Assembly: GCA_050258035.1 (NCBI GenBank)
Contig: JBLMYA010000092.1
Span: 1-64,000 of the forward strand
From: DATBLE01 sp050258035
GTDB lineage: Bacteria; Actinomycetota; Thermoleophilia; Gaiellales; Gaiellaceae
DNA: 64,000 bases
Direction: 5' to 3'
In this document: positions 7,357-15,252 of the stretch, piece after piece
Position numbering within the stretch: position 1 is the first letter of the stretch
How the letters are laid out: each line of letters starts with the position of its first letter
Notes under the pieces: generated by a model
The model's input: the letters and a program-made list of their open reading frames with translations, nothing else
The model's database searches: none
Told to the model about the DNA's origin: nothing
Translations under genes and position numbers: made by a program

Positions 7357-9455
7357 GCGGTCTCCCTTCGGCTGTGGAAGCGCCGCAGCCGCAGGCTGTT
7401 CGAGACGACGAACAGGCTGGAGAAGGCCATCGCAGCGGCGGCGATGATGGGATTGAGCAGGCCGGCCATCGCCAGAGGGATGGCGGCCACGTTGTAGGCG
7501 AACGCCCAGAAGAGGTTGCCCTTGATCGTGCGCAGCGTCCGCCGAGCCAGGCCGATCGCGTCTCCGGCCGCCCGCAGGTCGCCGGAGACGAGCGTCAGGT
7601 CGGACGCCTGAATCGCCACGTCGGTGCCGGTGCCGATCGAGAGCCCGAGGTCGGCCTGTGCCAGGGCGGGCGCGTCGTTGATCCCGTCGCCGACCATCGC
7701 CACAACCTCGCCTTCGGACTGAAGCTCGCGAACGACGGCTGCTTTCTCGTCTGGCATGACTTCGGCAATGACCCGCTCGATCCCGACCTCGGCAGCGATC
7801 TGCTCGGCCGCCGCCGTCGCGTCACCGGTGAGGAGCACGGGCGTCAGGCCAAGCGCCTTCAGCTGTGCGATCGCCTCGGCGCTCGTCGGCTTCACCGTGT
7901 CTTGCACCGACAGCGTCGCTCTCGGCCGACGATCCCAGCCGACGGTGATCAGGCCGTCGCGCCGGCCCACCTCCACTGCGTGTCCCTCGACGATGCCCTG
8001 AACGCCGATCCCGGGGAGGTTGCGGAACTCGTGCACCTCGGGAAGCGGGCCGAGCTCGGCGGCCGCGGCGCGGGCGACCGCCTGGGCGATCGGATGCTCG
8101 CTGGCCTGCTCGACGGCGCCGGCGAGGCGAAGGATGTCGGCTCGCGTCTCGCCGTTCAGCGGAGCGACGCCGACCAGCTCCATCTTCCCCTCGGTGACCG
8201 TGCCGGTCTTGTCGAGGACGATCGTCGAGATGCGGCGGGTCTGCTCCAGGATTTCGGGTCCCTTGATCAGGATTCCGAGCTGGGCGCCGCGCCCCGTGCC
8301 GACCATCAGAGCCGTGGGAGTGGCGAGCCCGAGGGCACACGGGCAGGCGATGATCAGGACTGCAACGGAGGCGGTGAACGCGTCGGCCGCACCGCCGGTT
8401 GCGAGCAGCCACCCGACGAGGGTGGCCAGCGCGAGCCCGAGGACGATCGGGACGAACACGGCCGAGACGCGATCGACGAGCCGCTGGATCGGCGCCTTTC
8501 CGGCCTGCGCCTCGGCGACGAGCCGGGCGATCTGGGCCAGAGCGGTCTCGGCGCCGACCCTGGTGGCGCGGACGAGCAGGCGGCCGTAGGTGTTGATCGT
8601 CGCGCCGGCGACCTCCGCGCCGGCAGCGACTTCGACGGGGACCGGCTCTCCGGTGAGCATCGACTGGTCGATCGCCGAGGCGCCGTCCTCGACCACCCCG
8701 TCGGTGGCGATCTTCTCGCCGGGGCGGACGACGAACAGATCGCCCGCGGCGAGCTTCTCGATCGGGACGATCGTCTCGACGCCGTCGTGCAGGACGCAGG
8801 CTTCTTTCGCCCCCAGTTCGAGCAGCGAGCGGATCGCCTCGCTCGAGTTGCGTCGTGCACGCGCTTCGAGGAACCGGCCGAGCAGGATCAGCGTCGTGAT
8901 CACGGCTCCGACCTCGAAATAGGTGTCGCCGTCGAGACCGGCGAGGAGCACGACCGTCGACCAGGTCCAGGCGGCGAGCGTCCCGATCGAGATCAGTGTG
9001 TCCATCGTCGTCGTGAGGTGCCGGGCGTTCACGAGCGCGGCGCGGTGGAACTGCCAGCCGCTCCAGAACACGACCGGCGTCGCCAGGACGCCTGCGAACC
9101 ACTCCCACCCGCTGAAGTGGAGCGGCGGGATCATGGCAACGACCGTGACAGGGACGGTCAGGGCCATCGCTCCGATCAGGCGGCGGCGCACGGTCGCGGC
9201 GGCGTCCGCCTCCGCCTGCTGGGACGCCTGCGTAACCCGGTAACCGGCGGCCTCGACCGCACCGACCAGGTCGTTCATGTCGATCCGCGCCGGGTCGTAG
9301 CTCACCGACGCCTCCTCGGACGCGTAGTTCACCGTCGCCTCGACGCCTTCGAGCTTGTTCAGCTTGCGCTCGATCCGGCTCGCGCACGACGCGCAGGTCA
9401 TGCCCTCGATCGGGAGCCTGGCCCGTGCGGCCGGCTGGTCGGCGACCGCGGCCAT
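7353..9455 (-). CDS. copA: Copper-translocating P1B-type ATPase
   Basis: This encodes 700 residues. One N-terminal heavy-metal domain has MTCASC (Cys21, Cys24). The membrane metal motif CPC lies near residue 370 (IIACPCALGLATP), the phosphorylated Asp is in DKTGTVTEG near 413, the HP motif is SEHPIAQA, and the hinge is GDGINDAPALA near 590. The CPC plus the CopZ/CsoR context identifies Cu(I) export. The frame extends far upstream of ATG 9455, but only this start follows directly on copZ, with the stop and start sharing bases (TGATG). It acts in the cytoplasmic membrane to detoxify copper. Confidence 0.93.
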   Translation of the reverse strand: MAAVADQPAARARLPIEGMTCASCASRIERKLNKLEGVEATVNYASEEASVSYDPARIDMNDLVGAVEAAGYRVTQASQQAEADAAATVRRRLIGAMALTVPVTVVAMIPPLHFSGWEWFAGVLATPVVFWSGWQFHRAALVNARHLTTTMDTLISIGTLAAWTWSTVVLLAGLDGDTYFEVGAVITTLILLGRFLEARARRNSSEAIRSLLELGAKEACVLHDGVETIVPIEKLAAGDLFVVRPGEKIATDGVVEDGASAIDQSMLTGEPVPVEVAAGAEVAGATINTYGRLLVRATRVGAETALAQIARLVAEAQAGKAPIQRLVDRVSAVFVPIVLGLALATLVGWLLATGGAADAFTASVAVLIIACPCALGLATPTALMVGTGRGAQLGILIKGPEILEQTRRISTIVLDKTGTVTEGKMELVGVAPLNGETRADILRLAGAVEQASEHPIAQAVARAAAAELGPLPEVHEFRNLPGIGVQGIVEGHAVEVGRRDGLITVGWDRRPRATLSVQDTVKPTSAEAIAQLKALGLTPVLLTGDATAAAEQIAAEVGIERVIAEVMPDEKAAVVRELQSEGEVVAMVGDGINDAPALAQADLGLSIGTGTDVAIQASDLTLVSGDLRAAGDAIGLARRTLRTIKGNLFWAFAYNVAAIPLAMAGLLNPIIAAAAMAFSSLFVVSNSLRLRRFHSRRETA

Positions 9456-9655
9456 CACGCCGTCCCGTAACCCGCTTCTTCGATCGCTTCGCGGACTGCG
9501 GCGTCGTCGACGTCGTCGCCGTGAACGAGCACGAGTTTGGTATCCAGATCGACGTCGACCGAGTCGACCCCATCGACCTTCGTCACTTCTTCGGTCACGG
9601 CCTTCCTGCAGTGAGCGCAGCTCATGTCGGGAACGGTGTAGCTCAGCGTCTGCAT
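9455..9655 (-). CDS. copZ: Copper chaperone (HMA domain)
   Basis: This encodes a 66-residue single heavy-metal-associated domain with MSCAHC (Cys13, Cys16) in the first loop and a beta-alpha-beta-beta-alpha-beta pattern (VDGVDSVDVDLDTKLVLV). It carries Cu(I) to the CopA N-terminal domain and to CsoR. ATG 9655 is preceded by GAGGAG seven bases upstream. It is the first gene of copZ-copA-csoR and lies 80 bases downstream of the CsoR-type palindrome. Confidence 0.9.
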   Translation of the reverse strand: MQTLSYTVPDMSCAHCRKAVTEEVTKVDGVDSVDVDLDTKLVLVHGDDVDDAAVREAIEEAGYGTA

Positions 9656-9733
9656 GTCGTTCTCCTCGGTCCTGATCGGGTACACGAGAATCGTCCGCCG
9701 GGGACGGCGATCTGGCGTCAGCTCTAAATGAGG

Positions 9734-9750
9734 ATACCCCATAGGGGTAT
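9734..9750. promoter_or_regulatory. CsoR-type operator palindrome
   Basis: ATACCCC and GGGGTAT form perfect 7-base inverted arms around a 3-base centre. This matches the known CsoR box pattern TACCCC...GGGGTA. It lies between copZ (minus strand) and the cation transporter (plus strand), 80 bases from the copZ start. CsoR binding here should repress copZ-copA-csoR and could also affect the divergent gene. Confidence 0.85.
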
Positions 9751-9868
9751 TTACCGATGTTGCTCGTATCGGCGTGAAGGTCTTCCAACCGGGTTCGGCC
9801 GCGAACCGGTTGGGCGAAAGCTGCTGAACGACGGCATCGGAACCCATACCGGGGGTAGCGTCTTGGTC

Positions 9869-10666
9869 GTGAGCAGCCCTGGTGCGGCTTCGATCCATCG
9901 ACACGGACATCGCACACACGTCCACCCTCATGGCCGACCTCATCGTCATCTCCTGCTTCCGCGACGCTCCGAGCCTGTTCACGGCCACAGCCATGAGTCA
10001 GGCCGCGACTGTCACCGCAACCACGTCCACGGTCACGGTGGGCACGGCCACTCCCACGGACTCCTCGACCGTTCGATCGTCCGCTCCCGCGAGGGCATTC
10101 GTACCGTCTCGATCAGCCTGCTGGTCCTGGGGCTCACCGCCGGCCTGCAGGCGACCATCTTCGCAGTCTCGGGCTCTGTTGCCCTCCTGGCCGATCTGAT
10201 CCACAACTTCGGCGACGCCCTGACCGCAGTCCCGCTCGGGCTCGCCTTCTTCCTCCGTTCAGCCCGTGCCGAGAAGCTGGCCGGGCTGACAGTCGTCCTG
10301 GCCATCTTCGTCTCGGCTTGCGTCGCCTTCTACGAGTCGGTCCGGCGCCTGATCGATCCTCAGACCCTCACGCATCTCTGGGTCTTGGCCGCCGCCGGTG
10401 CAATCGGTTTCGTCGGCAATGAGATCGCCGCTCAGGTTCGTCTGCGCGGCGGCCGGCGTTTGAACAGCCCAGCTCTGACCGCGGACGGCAACCACGCCCG
10501 CGTCGACGGCTTCGTCTCGCTGGGCGTCATCGCCAGCGCGCTCGTCGTCGCCCTTGGAGCGCCCGTCGCCGACCCGATCATCGGCATTGCGATCACGCTC
10601 GTGATCCTCGAGATCACGTGGGATTCGTGGCGGACGATCGCCGCGTCTCGAGGCGACGCCTACTAG
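9869..10666 (+). CDS. Cation diffusion facilitator with His-rich N-terminus
   Basis: This encodes about 265 residues from GTG 9869. A His-rich leader (VHGHSHESG, HVHGHGGHGHSHG) precedes six helices. The first site reads LADLIHNFGDALTA and the second HARVDGFVSLGVIA, giving the His/Asp tetrad of CDF zinc, cobalt or cadmium exporters. The protein ends just after the sixth helix (DSWRTIAASRGDAY) and lacks the cytoplasmic ferredoxin-like domain that usually follows. It is divergent from copZ with the CsoR box between them. Upstream codons to 9728 are open but cross the operator and look non-coding. Confidence 0.82.
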   Translation: MSSPGAASIHRHGHRTHVHPHGRPHRHLLLPRRSEPVHGHSHESGRDCHRNHVHGHGGHGHSHGLLDRSIVRSREGIRTVSISLLVLGLTAGLQATIFAVSGSVALLADLIHNFGDALTAVPLGLAFFLRSARAEKLAGLTVVLAIFVSACVAFYESVRRLIDPQTLTHLWVLAAAGAIGFVGNEIAAQVRLRGGRRLNSPALTADGNHARVDGFVSLGVIASALVVALGAPVADPIIGIAITLVILEITWDSWRTIAASRGDAY

Positions 10667-10681
10667 GAGCCACCTGGCTCC
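10666..10681 (+). terminator. Short hairpin at the CDF gene stop
   Basis: GGAGCCA and TGGCTCC pair across a 2-base loop, beginning on the last base of the CDF stop codon. No T-run follows, and the loop is tight, so it is at best a weak terminator. Confidence 0.25.
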
Positions 10682-10761
10682 AGGTCGAGCGCCCGGTCTA
10701 CCTGGTCGGCCCATCGTGCTGCCGGTGTCCGAACCTCCCGTCATCCCGCCGGGGCGGAAGC

Positions 10762-11307
10762 TCAAGCAGTCACCACGGATCCGTTCGACGTCCGACCCGC
10801 TGGGCGGCGGTGAAGATCGAGAACTGCTGCCACCAGGCGGATCGCCGCGGCGACTGCGATCGTGGCGCTGAGGGCGATCGCCGTGTCGGCCGGCCACTGT
10901 CTGGTCACCGTGACGAACAGCGTCCCGTCGACGCCGACGTCGACCTCGCCGGTCACCGCCTGGGCGATCGTGAACCCTGCCGTCGCCACGGCGAGAGCGG
11001 CGGTGACGGCTGCGCGTTTGACGGAGGCCGTCCGCCTGAGCGAGTCCGCGTGCCAGAGCAGGAGAACGATCGCGACGATGCCGCCGACGATTCCCCATCC
11101 GGCCCAGCCGGAACCGGTGACGTGCATGTGGATGTCGAGCGCGCCCGAGGCGAGCACGGTGACCTTCACCCATCCGAGGAACATGTCGACGATCAACGCG
11201 AGGGCGCCGACGAAGACGACCGCGGAGGCGGCCCGATCGATCCGTGCACGCGTGATCACCGGGATGACCTGCCAGTGGACCCTCGCACCGGCCGTGAGCG
11301 CGGTCAT
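10762..11307 (-). CDS. Four-helix membrane protein of unknown function
   Basis: This encodes 181 residues with four predicted membrane segments: AASAVVFVGALALIVDMFLG, WGIVGGIVAIVLLLW, AAVTAALAVATAGFTIAQA and a last one near ALSATIAVAAAIRLVAAV. Between helices one and two sits a loop with HMHVTGSGWAGWG. The short loops and absence of any enzyme motif leave the role open. I start at ATG 11307; the frame is open to 11439, but those residues are Arg/Ser-rich shadow. It converges on the CDF gene. Confidence 0.6.
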   Translation of the reverse strand: MTALTAGARVHWQVIPVITRARIDRAASAVVFVGALALIVDMFLGWVKVTVLASGALDIHMHVTGSGWAGWGIVGGIVAIVLLLWHADSLRRTASVKRAAVTAALAVATAGFTIAQAVTGEVDVGVDGTLFVTVTRQWPADTAIALSATIAVAAAIRLVAAVLDLHRRPAGRTSNGSVVTA

Positions 11308-11608
11308 CGTGGCTTTCGCTGAACGTGATCGCGCACAACCGCTCTGTGCGCGAGGAGTTGTGCGCCGTCCAGCAGGAGCAGGCTCCGAGCGGCATACGAA
11401 CTCGCGCGGAGCCGAAAGCTGCGCCACCCCGGTGAACATCGCCGTTGAGTCCCGTCCAGTACGCCCGAGGCGGCGCAGCCGTAGGCAGGAGGCTAGGTGC
11501 GGCCTGTTGCGTGAGCCTTCGGTGACGGCACGGATCTGCCCGTGGCTTTCTACCGAGTGGGTTCCGCAGTCGATCGACGCTGCGCCAATGCGCCGGGCGA
11601 CTTGGTTC
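11308..11608. other. Gap with no gene seen
   Basis: About 300 bases lie between the start of the four-helix membrane protein and the end of the F420 oxidoreductase, both on the minus strand. It must hold the promoter of the membrane protein. The open frames here are Arg- and Ser-rich and do not look coding. I see no repeat or hairpin worth naming. Confidence 0.45.
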
Positions 11609-12343
11609 TCAGCGGCTCAGTGCTGCGGTCGAGCGCGGTCGATCGGTGGAACGAGGCGGCACTCCCAGCCTCTTCTCCGCTCTCCCGGCACTTCGAAGCT
11701 GCGTGACCGCGCGCGGGCGCCTCAGCAGTTCGAGCGCGTGCTCGGTGCGGCCGTCTGCCAGGCGGTCGAGCGTGATCATCAGCCCCGCGAGCGACTCGAG
11801 GTAGCGCGCCGAGGAGAGTGCCCCGGCGTCCACCGGCTCGTACCCGAGGCAGGCGACGAGACCCGCGACGGCGTCCTTCGCGGCGCCGTCGTCGCCCGCG
11901 ACGAAGATCGTCGGGGCAGTCCCCGCGAAGTCCGGCGGCTTCCGCAGGAGCGCCGACGAGAGCGTGTTGAAGGCTTTCACGAGGCGCGCCCGGGGCGCGG
12001 CAGCCTGAAGCTGCTCGGCGCCGGAGCTGTCGGAGCGCTTGCCGGAGCCGCCGGAGCTCGTCTCCGGGAAGGGGTTGGTCACGTCGACCAGGATGGTGCG
12101 GTCGAGATCGCCGAACGCCAGAAGTGTCTCGCGCGCGGCCGCCCAGGGGACCGCGAGAATCGCGACGTCGGCCCCGGGGAGGACGTCACGGTAGCCTCCT
12201 CCGCGGGCAGCGCCGACCTCCGTCGCCCGCGCGCGGCCGCGATCCGGGGCGCGGGAGCCCATTCTCACCTCGTGACCGGCTCCGGCGAGGCGGGCACCCA
12301 GGACCGCGCCCATCCGCCCGGTCCCGATGACCGCGATCCGCAC
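11609..12343 (-). CDS. F420:NADP oxidoreductase-type protein
   Basis: This encodes 244 residues from GTG 12343. The N-terminal Rossmann motif is VIGTGRMGAVLGARLAGAGH, followed by MGSRAPDR, which reads NADP phosphate in this family, and AILAVPW. The middle has ILVDVTNPF and ARLVKAFNTL, both hallmarks of NADPH-dependent F420 reductases (Fno/Npd type), which move hydride between NADPH and F420. The C-terminus (after about 200) is an Arg-rich tail longer than usual. It lies four bases after the small conserved gene and could recharge F420 for the luciferase-like enzyme at 20.6-21.6 kb, which is inference. Confidence 0.85.
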   Translation of the reverse strand: MRIAVIGTGRMGAVLGARLAGAGHEVRMGSRAPDRGRARATEVGAARGGGYRDVLPGADVAILAVPWAAARETLLAFGDLDRTILVDVTNPFPETSSGGSGKRSDSSGAEQLQAAAPRARLVKAFNTLSSALLRKPPDFAGTAPTIFVAGDDGAAKDAVAGLVACLGYEPVDAGALSSARYLESLAGLMITLDRLADGRTEHALELLRRPRAVTQLRSAGRAEKRLGVPPRSTDRPRSTAALSR

Positions 12344-12347
12344 CCGG

Positions 12348-12725
12348 CTAGCTCCGACGCCAGTCGTAGATCACGGTCGCGACCCGCGGCTCCTCGCGGG
12401 CGCAGCGCTCCCATGCGCCGACGACGTCCCACAGCTCCGATTCGGAGACGATGCGCTCGAACGCCTCGATGCCCTGGTCGGTCTCGAAGACGAAGATCGC
12501 CTCGCGTTCGGTGAGGTAGACGGCGTGCTTCTCGAGCCCGATGGCGGCGGGATCGAAGGGAGGGCCTTCCTCGAGGAACTCACGGACCACGTCGCAGCGG
12601 CCTTCGGCGAGCGGAACGACGACCGCGAGGCTCTCGTGCTTGCGGTGTTCGGGACCGACCACCGATGCCTGATGCAGGGCGGCGAGCTTGTCGGCCGCCT
12701 CGGCAATGTCGATCTTGATCGTCAT
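12348..12725 (-). CDS. Small protein with the GPPFDP domain
   Basis: This encodes 125 residues from ATG 12725. It contains AVVVPLAEGRCDVVREFLEE, then GPPFDPAAIGLEKHAVYLT and EREAIFVFE, followed by a helical part with DVVGAWERCA and a C-terminal YDWRRS. The same order of blocks is found in the C-terminal half of the protein at 29456-30127. The pattern (strand, helix, GPPFDP, strand with VYLT, strand with EAIFVFE) suggests a dimeric alpha-beta-barrel (ABM-like) fold. I recall it in actinobacterial hypothetical proteins; no activity is known. It immediately precedes the F420 oxidoreductase. Confidence 0.7.
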   Translation of the reverse strand: MTIKIDIAEAADKLAALHQASVVGPEHRKHESLAVVVPLAEGRCDVVREFLEEGPPFDPAAIGLEKHAVYLTEREAIFVFETDQGIEAFERIVSESELWDVVGAWERCAREEPRVATVIYDWRRS

Positions 12726-12806
12726 GCTGCAAACGTCCGTCACCCTGTTCCGCCCCGAATCGGTAGTCGTAGGCAGACCGGCTTCGGAGAAGTCCCGATC
12801 CGCCGA

Positions 12807-14528
12807 TCAGGACGCCGGCAGCTTGGCCGGCGACTCCGCGTCGACGGCGATGGGAACGAGCTCGAACCGGTCGACGTCGACCAGGCCGCGGTCGGTGATC
12901 TTCAGGGACGGGATCACCGACAGTGCGAGGAACGCCAGCATCTGAAACGGCGCAGGAAAGGTGATCCCGAGCCCGGCGGCCGCGGCCATCAGCGCATGAC
13001 TCGCTTCGAGTACGTCCGCCAGCGGGCGGTCCGAGAGCAACCCGGCCACCGGAAGGGGCAGCTCCGCGCGGACGCCCTGGTCTTCGACGACCACGATCCC
13101 ACCGCCGAGCTCGCGCAGGCGCCCGACCGCCCTGGCCATCGCGGCGTCGTCGACGCCGACGAGCACGATGTTGTGCGCGTCGTGGGCGAGCGTCGCTCCG
13201 AAGGCGCCGCGCTGGAGGCCGAAGCCGCGGACGAAACCGAGACCGACCCGGCCGGTCCCGAGATGCCGCTCGAGCACGGCGATCTTGGCGAGGTCGCGTC
13301 CGGGATCGGCGACGGCGAGGCCGTCCTCGACCGTCAGCTCCTCCTCCAGCGCCGCGGTCACGATCTGGCCGGGGATCAGGCCGATCACGCGTCCCTTGGC
13401 GCCATTCGGGAACGGGATCGCGAAGTCGTTCGAGGCGACCGGGCTGACGTGCACCGTCTGCTTGACCCAGTCGGGCACCTCGACCCTCGGGATCTCGTCC
13501 ACCGGCCGGCCCCGCTTGAGGACCTGGTCGGGGACGAAGGAGACGAGGTCGGGGAGCAGGAGCAGATCGGCCTGGCGGCCGGGCGCGATCGCGCCGAGGT
13601 GGTCCAGGCCGTGGTAGAGCGCCCCGTTGAGCGACGCCATCACCAGCGCGTCCTCGGCGGGAACGCCGAGCGCGACGGCATCGCGAACGATCGCGTTCAC
13701 GTGCCCGTCGTCGGCGATGTGCTCCGGCTCGCGGTCGTCGGTACAGAACGCGATCCGTGAGGGTCCGTACTCGAGTGCGAGCGGGACGAGGTCCTTCAGG
13801 TTGCGGGCGGCCGACGCCTCCCGGATCAGGAGCCACATGCCGGCGCGCAGCCGCTCTCGACCCTCCTCGATCGTGTACGCCTCGTGGTCGGAGCGGATCC
13901 CGGCCGCCGCATAGGCGTTCAGGGCCTTGCCCCGCACGCCGGGCGCATGGCCGTCGACGTGCCGTGCCAGGGCGAGCTTCGCGAGCTCCTGCTCGGAGCC
14001 GGAGACGACGCCGGGGAAGTTCATCATCTCGGCGAGGCCGAGCACGCGGTGCCGGTGGAGCAGCCCTTCCAGGTCGCCGGTCGACAGCGAACGCCGCGGC
14101 GACTCGAACGACGACGCGGGCACCGACGACGAGGCCATGAAGTAGACGTCGAGCGGCAGGCCGGCGCATGCGTCGAGCAGCCAGTGCACGCCGTCGGTGC
14201 CGAGCACGTTCGCGATCTCGTGCGGGTCGGCGACGACCGCGGTCGTACCGAACGGGAGGACGAGCCGCGCGAACTCGTCGACCAGCAGCTTCGACGTCTC
14301 GATGTGCAGGTGCGGGTCGACGAAGCCGGGCACGACGTGACGGCCGGCGGCATCGAGGGTCTCACGGCCCTCGTACTTGCCCAGGCCGGCGACGTACCCG
14401 TCGACGATCGCCACGTCCGTGTCGAGCCACTCCCGCGTGAAGGCCGAGAAGACCCGGCCTCCCGTGACCACGAGGTCGGCGGGCTCGTCGCCCCTGGCGA
14501 CTGCGAGCCGTCTCGCGAGATCGACCAC
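12807..14528 (-). CDS. ade: Adenine deaminase
   Basis: This encodes 573 residues matching bacterial Ade, the amidohydrolase-superfamily enzyme that turns adenine into hypoxanthine and ammonia with a dinuclear metal centre. It shows VPGFVDPHLHIETSKL (His73, His75), TTAVVADPHEIANV, GLAEMMNFPGVV, a metal-linked FCTDDREPEHI and MASLNGALYHGLDHLG. In the C-terminal Ade domain, RGFGLQRGAFGATLAHDAHN is typical. GTG 14528 gives the family length. It is downstream of the xanthine dehydrogenase operon on the same strand and would feed hypoxanthine into it. A hairpin at 14572-14592 separates it from the damaged ArsR/SRPBCC genes. Confidence 0.93.
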   Translation of the reverse strand: MVDLARRLAVARGDEPADLVVTGGRVFSAFTREWLDTDVAIVDGYVAGLGKYEGRETLDAAGRHVVPGFVDPHLHIETSKLLVDEFARLVLPFGTTAVVADPHEIANVLGTDGVHWLLDACAGLPLDVYFMASSSVPASSFESPRRSLSTGDLEGLLHRHRVLGLAEMMNFPGVVSGSEQELAKLALARHVDGHAPGVRGKALNAYAAAGIRSDHEAYTIEEGRERLRAGMWLLIREASAARNLKDLVPLALEYGPSRIAFCTDDREPEHIADDGHVNAIVRDAVALGVPAEDALVMASLNGALYHGLDHLGAIAPGRQADLLLLPDLVSFVPDQVLKRGRPVDEIPRVEVPDWVKQTVHVSPVASNDFAIPFPNGAKGRVIGLIPGQIVTAALEEELTVEDGLAVADPGRDLAKIAVLERHLGTGRVGLGFVRGFGLQRGAFGATLAHDAHNIVLVGVDDAAMARAVGRLRELGGGIVVVEDQGVRAELPLPVAGLLSDRPLADVLEASHALMAAAAGLGITFPAPFQMLAFLALSVIPSLKITDRGLVDVDRFELVPIAVDAESPAKLPAS

Positions 14529-14571
14529 GCCGCGACCTTACCCGAGCACTCTCACCGAGGAGGGAGACGAA

Positions 14572-14592
14572 AGAGGGCCGGCCTCGGCCCCC
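14572..14592 (-). terminator. Probable intrinsic terminator
   Basis: Read on the minus strand, GGGCCG pairs with CGGCCC around a 4-base loop and is followed by TCTTTCGT. It lies directly after the stop of the SRPBCC remnant and before ade. It could end transcripts from the carbamate kinase and ArsR side, so ade may have its own promoter. Confidence 0.45.
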
Positions 14593-14597
14593 GGTCG

Positions 14598-14768
14598 TCA
14601 GCCCAGCAGACCGTCGATCTGGCCGACGGCGAGCTCGATGCCCTCCTCCATCCCCATTGCCACGAGCCGCTCCATCGCCGCGAGGCTGGCGAAGAACGTC
14701 TGAATGGTCATGGTCGTGCCGCCGTCCTCGCGCGCCGCCAGCGACACCCGCGCGGTCGTCGTCGGCAT
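14598..14768 (-). pseudogene. C-terminal piece of an SRPBCC/AHSA1 protein
   Basis: A frame from ATG 14768 reads MPTTTARVSLAAREDGGTTM then QTFFASLAAMERLVAMGMEE and ends VGQIDGLLG. This is the usual last third of AHSA1-type SRPBCC proteins that pair with ArsR regulators. The matching N-terminal third (FDAPVAQVWEVFADPRKLER plus WWG) lies directly upstream in another frame. The central 70 or so residues are missing, so an internal deletion with frameshift has destroyed the gene. Confidence 0.7.
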
Positions 14769-15220
14769 TGCCCCCACCAGCGCTCCAGCTTGCGCGGGTC
14801 GGCGAAGACCTCCCAGACCTGCGCGACAGGCGCGTCGAACTCCGCCGTCACGGTCATCGTCAGGGCCTCGGCGTTCTTCTCGACACCCGTCAGCTCATCG
14901 GGGTCTCCTTTCGGGGGAGTGGAGAGGACATGACCGACACGGTCGATCCGCTCGCGCCAGACGACCTCCAGACGGTCGAGCAGGTGGTGGGCACGCCGGA
15001 TGGCGTCACCGTTTCCGCGCACGAGCTGCACGCGCCCGCGTCGCTCCTTGGTGACGAGCCCCGCCCGCTCGAGCACGGCGACGTGCTTCTGGACCGCGGC
15101 GAAGCTCATCGGGAATCGGCGCGCGAGTTGGGACACACTCTGTTCCTCGTGCAGCGCGATCGCGACGATGTCACGGCGGGTGCCGTCGGCCAGCGCGTGG
15201 AAGAGTCGGTCGGTATACAG
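14708..15220 (-). CDS. ArsR-family regulator fused to a truncated SRPBCC start
   Basis: The frame contains a winged-helix ArsR domain: DRLFHALADGTRRDIVAIAL, SVSQLARRFPMSFAAVQKH and VLERAGLVTKERRGRVQLV. It continues without a stop through the partner gene's start (VEKNAEALTMTVTAEFD) to KLERWWG, then runs into meaningless Arg-rich residues. Normally the regulator ends and the SRPBCC gene begins at this point. Adding one G after ATGAGC would restore a separate MSVTGVEK start. No ATG, GTG or TTG lies near the expected N-terminus; CTG 15220 is the only candidate. The DNA-binding part may still work, but the locus looks damaged. Confidence 0.6.
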   Translation of the reverse strand: MYTDRLFHALADGTRRDIVAIALHEEQSVSQLARRFPMSFAAVQKHVAVLERAGLVTKERRGRVQLVRGNGDAIRRAHHLLDRLEVVWRERIDRVGHVLSTPPKGDPDELTGVEKNAEALTMTVTAEFDAPVAQVWEVFADPRKLERWWGQCRRRPRGCRWRRARTAARP

Positions 15221-15252
15221 CCGCGGCGCCGGGCCGCCGGCGAGGCCGCGTC

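Noticed and set aside
7374..9470. Open frame of about 700 codons on the plus strand
   Set aside because: It is a mirror of copA on the other strand, rich in Asp, Arg and Gly, without any motif.
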